Shown here piece after piece: positions 32,161 to 37,333 of a stretch of DNA of 37,333 nucleotides (the stretch's first letter is position 1; each line of letters opens with the position of its first letter). The notes under the pieces were generated by a model. The model searched no databases and was not told where the DNA came from. It saw only the letters and a program-made list of their open reading frames with translations. The stretch covers positions 1 through 37,333 of the forward strand of contig JAGWYK010000018.1 of the NCBI GenBank assembly GCA_018969405.1. The letters run 5' to 3'. The stretch comes from Acidobacteriota bacterium. Its GTDB lineage: Bacteria > Actinomycetota > Acidimicrobiia > Acidimicrobiales > Acidimicrobilacustridaceae. Made by a program: the position numbers and the translations under genes.

Positions 32161-32619
32161 ATGACCATGTCACTGCAGGAGATCTCGGACCGCATGGAGA
32201 TCCAGGACCTGCTCGTCCGCTACAGCCACGCCGTCGACTCGCGGAACTTCGACGACTTCGACAACGTGTTCACGCCCGATGCCACCATCGACTACACGGT
32301 GTTCGGTGGGCCCGTGGGCGATCGGGAGGAGACCAAGAAGTACCTGACCGAGACGATGCCGATGTTCTCCTCGTTCCAGCACATGGTCTCGACCAGTCAG
32401 ATCACCATCGACGGCGACACGGCCAAGGTGCGCACCATCTGCCACAACCCGATGGTCATGCCCATGGGCGAACAGACGGCGGTGTTCTTCTGCGGTCTCT
32501 GGTACATCGACGAGATGATCCGCACGCCCGAGGGCTGGCGCATCACCAAGCGCGTCGAGGAGAAGTCCTACATGCACGGCATGCCGGGCATCCCCGATTC
32601 GGGGCCCGCCACCGCCTGA
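32161..32619 (+). CDS. SnoaL-like / nuclear transport factor 2-fold protein
   Basis: A 152-residue protein with the NTF2-like cone fold of the SnoaL-4 kind. It starts with an amphipathic helix (LQEISDRMEIQDLLVRYSHAVDSRNFDDFDNVF), then DATIDYTVFGGP and a curved sheet ending GWRITKRVEEKSYMHG. Members include small cyclases, isomerases and dehydratases acting on hydrophobic substrates; many are uncharacterised. RBS is good. Its stop abuts the stop of the convergent glycosyltransferase gene with no gap. Confidence 0.82.
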   Translation: MTMSLQEISDRMEIQDLLVRYSHAVDSRNFDDFDNVFTPDATIDYTVFGGPVGDREETKKYLTETMPMFSSFQHMVSTSQITIDGDTAKVRTICHNPMVMPMGEQTAVFFCGLWYIDEMIRTPEGWRITKRVEEKSYMHGMPGIPDSGPATA

Positions 32620-33765
32620 TCATCCGGCGTCGGCGATCATCCCGTCGAGTGCCGCGGCGAACACATCCGGGTCCACGGTGATGTGCGCGGCGCTGGCACG
32701 GAAGTCGTTGGGCGTCCGTCGTGTGGCGCTCGGCGCGGTGATGTAGCGGTAGTCGACGCCTGCCGCAGCACAGGCCCCGCATTCGTACGGCTCGTTCCAG
32801 TCGGTGGGTTGGATCTCCAGCAGCTGTGTGCCCGGCGGGGAGAAGATCACGTCGACCAGTCCCGCCCCGTGGGCGCCGGCGATCATCGATGCGGCGGCGA
32901 AGGCGGCCCGCGGGTCCTCGCTCGCCGACCCGGGCTCGAACAGCTCGAATCCCCGATCGCGCAGGATGGGCAGCAGCGCCGACTCGTCGGTGATCATCCG
33001 CCGGGGCGACCGGCGAACGATGAACAGTCGTCGACCCTCGCCGGCCGGGGTCGGGGCCAGGCGAGTGCGGAGGAACTCCACCGCCCAGGGCGGGATGACG
33101 CGACGCACGCCCGGCAGGGAGGTGATGAGCAGTCGATCAGTGCGATAGGTGGTGAGTCGACCTGTCCAGATGATCCTGTCCATCGGGACGCCGAGCTTCT
33201 CGAGCAGGGGTCGATCCCGCTCACGCAGGTTGCACAGGATCTGGTCGACGCCCTCGTAGCCGATCCCCGAGCGCTCGAACAGATCGATGCGGGGGAGCAG
33301 ATCGAACAGTGCATGGCCGTAGTTCCACATGGCGAACTCGCTGCACAGCGACAGCGTCACCCCTCGGAGATGACGGACCCGGGGGGCGAGCAGCGGCGTC
33401 GGCACCTGGATCTTGAAGCGGGCGCCGTACCAGCTGCTGTCCTCGATGAGGACGTCTTCGGGAGTCACGACCCAGCCGTGGGTGCCGCCCACCAGCATGT
33501 TCCGCAGTCCGATCACACCGGTGGCTGGGAACGTGTCGGGGACCGTGGCGAGGATGTCCTCGTCGGGCCCGTCGGGGTCACCGACCCGCGGGCCTCCGAC
33601 CTGCCGTGCCGGCGGGATCGCGATGGGCGTCTCCGGGTGCACCATCCACCGCTCCACCGGGACCGATGTCGGCAGATCGTCGACACCGCATGAGCCCCAG
33701 ATCCGTTGACCCATGCCGAGATAGGCACGGTTCAGTCGGGTGCGCATCGTGTCGGAGTTGGGCAT
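32620..33765 (-). CDS. GT61/DUF563-type glycosyltransferase
   Basis: About 381 residues matching the GT61 (DUF563, EOGT/xylosyltransferase-like) family. The signature regions are SEFAMWNYGHALFDLLPRID (central), RRLFIVRRSPRRMITDE and MIAGAHGAGLVDVIFSPPGT with QLLEIQP near the C-terminus. It should add a pentose or GlcNAc to a glycan. The start is uncertain: ATG 33765 and 33747 both lack a clear ribosome site, and a longer frame to 33885 runs into the divergent MFS gene. It is distant from the main polysaccharide locus. Confidence 0.78.
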   Translation of the reverse strand: MPNSDTMRTRLNRAYLGMGQRIWGSCGVDDLPTSVPVERWMVHPETPIAIPPARQVGGPRVGDPDGPDEDILATVPDTFPATGVIGLRNMLVGGTHGWVVTPEDVLIEDSSWYGARFKIQVPTPLLAPRVRHLRGVTLSLCSEFAMWNYGHALFDLLPRIDLFERSGIGYEGVDQILCNLRERDRPLLEKLGVPMDRIIWTGRLTTYRTDRLLITSLPGVRRVIPPWAVEFLRTRLAPTPAGEGRRLFIVRRSPRRMITDESALLPILRDRGFELFEPGSASEDPRAAFAAASMIAGAHGAGLVDVIFSPPGTQLLEIQPTDWNEPYECGACAAAGVDYRYITAPSATRRTPNDFRASAAHITVDPDVFAAALDGMIADAG

Positions 33766-33869
33766 GGGAGGGGAGAAGCTCGGGGAGCAGGTCTCGGAGC
33801 GGTTCGGGGACCGCCGAACGGGAGGAGGCGGCCACGGTACCCTGCCTCGACCCGAGGGGAGGACGGCCG

Positions 33870-35531
33870 ATGTCGTCACGTGCACAGAGGATCCAGGAGA
33901 AGGCCTACGAGCGACGCTGGTTGATCCTCGTGGTCCTGTGTTTCAGCCTGCTGGTGATCGTCCTCGACAACTCGATCCTCAACGTGGCGCTCCCCACCAT
34001 CCAGAAGGACCTGAACGCCTCCTCGAGCGATCTCCAGTGGATCGTGGACTCCTACACGCTGGTGTTCGCCGGACTGCTGCTCACCGCCGGCAGCCTGGGC
34101 GATCGGTTCGGTCGCCGGGGTGCGCTGCAGATCGGCTTCGCCCTGTTCGGTCTGGGTTCGATCGCCTCGGCACTGGCGGGCTTCGCTCCGGCCCTCATCG
34201 GCACCCGGGCCTTCATGGGCATCGGCGGGGCCCTCATCATGCCGGCCACCCTCTCGATCATCACCAACGTGTTCCCCGCCCATGAACGACCCAAGGCCAT
34301 CGGCGCCTGGGCCGGTGTGGCCGGTCTCGGCGGTGCCCTCGGTCCGCTCACCGGTGGGTTCCTCGTGCAGCACTTCTTCTGGGGCTCGGTGTTCCTCGTG
34401 AACATCCCGATCGTGGTGGTCGGCATCCTCGCCGGCTTCGTGCTCATCCCCACCTCGAAGGACCCCGGGGCGCCGCGTCTGGATCCGGTCGGCGCCCTGC
34501 TGTCCATCGTCAGCCTCTCGATCATCCTCTACGCCATCATCGAGGCCCCCGATCAGGGGTGGGGCAGCTCCTCCACGCTCATCCTGCTGGCGGTGGGTCT
34601 GGCGCTGCTCGGGGTGTTCATCGGGTGGGAGCTGCGCAGCGACCATCCCATGCTGGACGTCCGGTTCTTCGAGAAGCCCCGTTTCACCGCGGCGGCGGCG
34701 GCCATCACCCTGGTGTTCTTCGCCATGTTCGGCTCGCTGTTCCTGCAGACCCAGTACTTCCAGTTCGTGCTCGGGTACTCGCCGCTGGAGACCGGGATCC
34801 GCATGCTGCCCTTCGCCGCCGCCATGATGATCACGGCACCGTTCTCCTCGCGGGTGGTGCAGCGCATCGGCACCAAGTACACCGTGGCGATCGGTCTGGG
34901 CCTGGTCACCATCGGTCTCGTCGCCCTCACCGGCCTGCAGGCCGACACGCCCTACGCCAACATCTTCTGGCGCCTGATGCTCATGTCCGCCGGAATGGGC
35001 TTCACCATGGCGCCGGCCACCGAGTCGGTCATGGGATCGCTGCCGATCTTCAAAGCCGGCGTGGGCTCCGCCGTCAACGACACCACCCGACAGATCGGCG
35101 GTGCCCTCGGCGTCGCCATCGTGGGTTCGGTGCTGGCCACCACCTACAGCGATCGCATGGGGCCGATCCTCTCGACGCTGCCCGCCGGATCGGGGTTCGA
35201 GGCCGCCGGCAACAGCATCGGGGCGGCCCGGGCCATCGCCGGGAGCCTGCCTGCGGAACTCGCCTCGGTGGGCACGGCACTCGTGGCCGCCTCGAGATCG
35301 GCGTTCGTCACCGCCATGCACCAGGGGGTGCTCGTCGCCGCGGCCGCCACGGCCCTGGGCATCGTCCTGGTGCTGCTGTTCCTGCCCGCCACCGCCCGCG
35401 ATGAGGATCTCGGCGAGCAGGACTTCGAGTTCGCCACCGAGCATGTCGGCGAGTTCCCCCTGCCCGCCTCGGTCGATCTCGACGCTCCCCGGGACCCCGA
35501 CTTCGGTCTGGGCCGATCCTCGGGCGAGTAG
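33870..35531 (+). CDS. DHA2-family MFS drug exporter (EmrB/QacA type)
   Basis: A 553-residue membrane protein with about fourteen membrane segments, a proton-driven exporter of drugs or metabolites. The family motifs are LDNSILNVALPTIQKDL in segment 1, GSLGDRFGRRGALQ (motif A) after segment 2, and GIGGALIMPATLSIITNVFP (motif C region nearby). A hydrophilic acidic tail of about 45 residues ends it. The start at 33870 has GGGGAGG at 33856-33862, seven bases before ATG. An in-frame reading from 33606 adds 88 residues with no family likeness and overlaps the GT61 gene. TACCCT about 30 bp upstream may be the -10. Confidence 0.93.
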   Translation: MSSRAQRIQEKAYERRWLILVVLCFSLLVIVLDNSILNVALPTIQKDLNASSSDLQWIVDSYTLVFAGLLLTAGSLGDRFGRRGALQIGFALFGLGSIASALAGFAPALIGTRAFMGIGGALIMPATLSIITNVFPAHERPKAIGAWAGVAGLGGALGPLTGGFLVQHFFWGSVFLVNIPIVVVGILAGFVLIPTSKDPGAPRLDPVGALLSIVSLSIILYAIIEAPDQGWGSSSTLILLAVGLALLGVFIGWELRSDHPMLDVRFFEKPRFTAAAAAITLVFFAMFGSLFLQTQYFQFVLGYSPLETGIRMLPFAAAMMITAPFSSRVVQRIGTKYTVAIGLGLVTIGLVALTGLQADTPYANIFWRLMLMSAGMGFTMAPATESVMGSLPIFKAGVGSAVNDTTRQIGGALGVAIVGSVLATTYSDRMGPILSTLPAGSGFEAAGNSIGAARAIAGSLPAELASVGTALVAASRSAFVTAMHQGVLVAAAATALGIVLVLLFLPATARDEDLGEQDFEFATEHVGEFPLPASVDLDAPRDPDFGLGRSSGE

Positions 35532-35577
35532 CCGGTCGGAGATTCGGTCGACCGCCTTCGGTTCTCCTTGGCACCGA

Positions 35578-36279
35578 TCAGTCGATGATGAACGGCAGTT
35601 TCTCCTGTGGTTCTGGTCGGATCGGTCGTGGATGAGCCTGAGTGACCTCCGATGGATAGAACCTGAATTCACCACGATCCTCGAGATCACCGAAGATCTT
35701 CGGTGATCGAGATCCGTGAACAAGGATCGTCCTTGGACACAGCCGATCAAGGAGGACTTCGAGACCTTTGCGCATCATTGTCAGGTCGTCGGCATTCCGG
35801 CTGCAGCCATGTGTCGAGATCGCCACGATCGATCCCTGAGCGATTCCCTCGAAACAGAACTCGAAGTCCCCCGGAGATGACCATCGGACATTCGGAATCA
35901 CGCGTATTCCATGCTGCTGGAACACTGCGCCCACCTGACGGCTGAGCACAGTGTGCCCGATTCGCTGGTGGGGAAACATTTCTCGATAGAGCGAGAAGTC
36001 CGGGCTGATGACTGAGTGAAATCCGCTGAGTCTCCCGATGAATCTGAGTGGGTCGTTGGCGATGGAGCGGAGTTTGTCATCCTGTGCGTAGAAGTGAATC
36101 GCCGTCTCCTTCGGTCGAGTGTGCGACCTCCATCTGTCGAAGCGGGTCAGAGCACGCGGAGCCCCAAGTCCGACTTCGGGCTTCAGAACAGGGACACCCT
36201 CTGACCCAACTCGTTCCAGATCAGATGCGAATCCATCGAGGTCGAAGCTGTTGAAGATGTATGTCGGTCTTCGCTTCAT
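35578..36279 (-). CDS. DUF4417-family protein
   Basis: A 233-residue protein matching DUF4417: SPDFSLYREMFPHQRIGHTV, then GIRVIPNVRWSSPGDFEFCF and GSIVAISTHGCSRNADD. DUF4417 proteins are common in phages, plasmids and genomic islands and have no established activity. The ribosome site is weak. It lies 44 bp downstream of the candidate immunity gene on the same strand and shares its lower G+C. Confidence 0.8.
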   Translation of the reverse strand: MKRRPTYIFNSFDLDGFASDLERVGSEGVPVLKPEVGLGAPRALTRFDRWRSHTRPKETAIHFYAQDDKLRSIANDPLRFIGRLSGFHSVISPDFSLYREMFPHQRIGHTVLSRQVGAVFQQHGIRVIPNVRWSSPGDFEFCFEGIAQGSIVAISTHGCSRNADDLTMMRKGLEVLLDRLCPRTILVHGSRSPKIFGDLEDRGEFRFYPSEVTQAHPRPIRPEPQEKLPFIID

Positions 36280-36323
36280 CGTCGTCCGGTCAATCGCATC
36301 GGCCTCACGCTTCAGGCCCGAAG

Positions 36324-36908
36324 TCAGCTTGTCCTCGGGAGGAGATCCTCTATGGGAATCAGATGTCGGGTGGTCTCGTAGCGTTCCTCGAGGGTTGACT
36401 CCCAGAGATTCCGGAAGTCAGGGACCTCGAGTCGTTCACCCGTCAGCGAGGTTGAGATGAAGAAGTCAGTCGTGAAGTCGCCGCCAGTGCAGATGGCGAG
36501 ACTTCCGGATTCGAGCTCGAAGATCACCCCTCGGTCCGCAATCAGGGTCCATTCACACTTCTCGCCGACAAATCTCCGCGTGATATCCCTCACGATGGAG
36601 ATTGAATGGACGATCTCGTCCTTGAACTGGAAATAGAGGCGTCCTCTCGTCGAGGCGAGTCTCACCTCGACCGGGTCGTCGACAATGGTGATCGAGACCA
36701 CTTCATCGGGTTCTTCTCCGATGAGTACATCCACGAGTGAGGCGCAGATCGTCACGGTTGCCATGCTGGTGCTGATGAAGACTTTGTCCATAGCGAATGA
36801 GCCGTCGGGGAGCGATTGACTCGCTCCGCGCATGTTCCATCGACTTCCGATGTTCGAGGCGATCTGTTCGAGATCCGACAGAGGTAGGACGAGGGAAGTT
36901 GTGTTCAT
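36324..36908 (-). CDS. Hypothetical protein, candidate immunity protein
   Basis: A 194-residue soluble, acidic protein that I do not recognise. It appears beta-rich (alternating hydrophobic stretches such as DEVVSITIVDDPVEVRLAS and KCEWTLIADRGVIFELES) and has no signal or membrane segment. Its ATG overlaps the stop of the preceding toxin-like gene in an ATGA (36905-36908). That layout, the small size and the soluble nature are typical of immunity proteins paired with polymorphic toxins, so the role is inferred from context. Confidence 0.6.
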   Translation of the reverse strand: MNTTSLVLPLSDLEQIASNIGSRWNMRGASQSLPDGSFAMDKVFISTSMATVTICASLVDVLIGEEPDEVVSITIVDDPVEVRLASTRGRLYFQFKDEIVHSISIVRDITRRFVGEKCEWTLIADRGVIFELESGSLAICTGGDFTTDFFISTSLTGERLEVPDFRNLWESTLEERYETTRHLIPIEDLLPRTS

Positions 36909-37282
36909 ACCGTCTCCTTCATGAAGTGGACCTTCTGCCGCGGTGGGAGTCTCGTATCGTTCGTGGGGTTGTACACCTCAACAGCAGGACTCCCATCAGA
37001 ACCAGAGATGGGGCGGAAGACAACTCGGGAACCGTCTGGGAACACCGCGGTGATTCTTCCCCCATCGTTCGTCTTGACCAGACGTGCGCCATCTGCCAAG
37101 CCATTGAAGAGCTCCTTGGCGTCTGCAACCGGATGGCGAGTGTGGTGCTTGATCACCTTTCCCTGCCTTCGACCGTTGCCGATATACCCGCCAGGGCTCA
37201 CCGGGAATTTTCGAGCGACGGCCTTGAGGTTGTCGACGATGCTCTTCGGCGACCGACTGCCGGGCGCGCTACCTCCTCCCAC
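36905..37282 (-). CDS. Probable polymorphic-toxin C-terminal domain (orphan or 5'-broken)
   Basis: A 125-residue basic protein starting at GTG 37282, or the tail of a larger toxin. A flexible Gly/Ser-rich start is followed by KVIKHHTRHPVADAKELF (paired His, Arg and Asp) and an ending DGSRVVFRPISGSDGSPAVE, then KVHF. Endings of this style (DG..V.YRP.S.SD..PAVE) are common, as I recall, in C-terminal nuclease-type toxin domains of Rhs/CDI/WXG-type polymorphic toxins. No delivery or signal domain is present. In this frame a TGA stop lies three codons upstream of the GTG. The next gene overlaps by four bases and is the presumed immunity gene. Confidence 0.6.
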   Translation of the reverse strand: MGGGSAPGSRSPKSIVDNLKAVARKFPVSPGGYIGNGRRQGKVIKHHTRHPVADAKELFNGLADGARLVKTNDGGRITAVFPDGSRVVFRPISGSDGSPAVEVYNPTNDTRLPPRQKVHFMKETV

Positions 37283-37333
37283 GAATGCTCATCTCCGCCA
37301 TTGAAACTCCCTAGTCATCTGAATACGGAGATT

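Larger units (their letters stand above)
35540..37333. other. Accessory segment of lower G+C
   Basis: Base use changes after the MFS gene: 36541-36600 counts 32 G+C of 60, against 44 of 60 at 34081-34140. The three genes here are co-oriented on the - strand and belong to, or resemble, families of mobile or conflict-related genes. No integrase, IS end or attachment repeat is visible in the window, so the borders are unknown and the segment may continue beyond 37333. Confidence 0.65.

Noticed and set aside
33876-35750. A 624-codon open frame on the - strand antisense to the MFS gene
   Set aside because: Same codon-bias shadow; His/Gly/Glu-rich with no recognisable domain and no start signal.

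Overview
The window is a piece of chromosome from a high-G+C actinobacterium. I lean towards the Acidimicrobiia or a related deep-branching group, but this is inference. Most genes are G+C-rich (one 60-bp line in the MFS gene, 34081-34140, counts 44/60). There is a deazaflavin (F420)-type nitroreductase, a myo-inositol-1-phosphate synthase of the kind that feeds mycothiol and phosphatidylinositol, and no outer-membrane export gene. At least five starts follow the actinobacterial leaderless pattern TANNNT-N6-ATG/GTG. The content is mostly ordinary chromosomal genes. No stretch above about 220 bp lacks a gene, and I see no IS element, phage block or CRISPR array.

Left part (1-10.4 kb): dnaB sits behind a small array of DnaA-box-like repeats. 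It is followed by a cell-surface polysaccharide locus: a BY-kinase/Wzz-type chain-length regulator with a very tyrosine-rich tail, a Wzy-like polymerase and a Wzx-like flippase on the + strand. Tail-to-tail with these is a tightly overlapping - strand operon of GT4 glycosyltransferase, PAPS sulfotransferase and GT4 glycosyltransferase. Together they suggest a sulfated polysaccharide. A RipA-like NlpC/P60 endopeptidase follows.

Centre (10.6-24.4 kb): an F420-type nitroreductase; a nitrobindin-like protein; ino1 divergent from a LysR regulator; a small membrane protein; purU; two tandem membrane-anchored phosphodiester-glycosidase paralogues; then a module of a luciferase-like monooxygenase, an Rrf2 regulator and an ABC importer of the sulfonate/nitrate type, whose binding-protein gene is divergent with a palindrome over its promoter. 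A ferredoxin-P450-EthD operon closes this part.

Right part (24.6-35.5 kb): a KimA-like potassium importer directly followed by kdpD and kdpE, with no kdpFABC in view; a CsoR-family regulator lacking the copper-binding His (CstR-like) with an AhpD-like partner; an HDAC-like amidohydrolase; a DUF4287 gene that begins four bases after a tRNA-Gly(CCC); a SnoaL-like protein; a GT61-type glycosyltransferase; and a DHA2-type MFS exporter.

Right edge (35.5-37.3 kb): G+C drops visibly (36541-36600 counts 32/60). Three - strand genes look like an accessory cassette: a probable polymorphic-toxin C-terminal domain, an overlapping candidate immunity protein and a DUF4417 protein.
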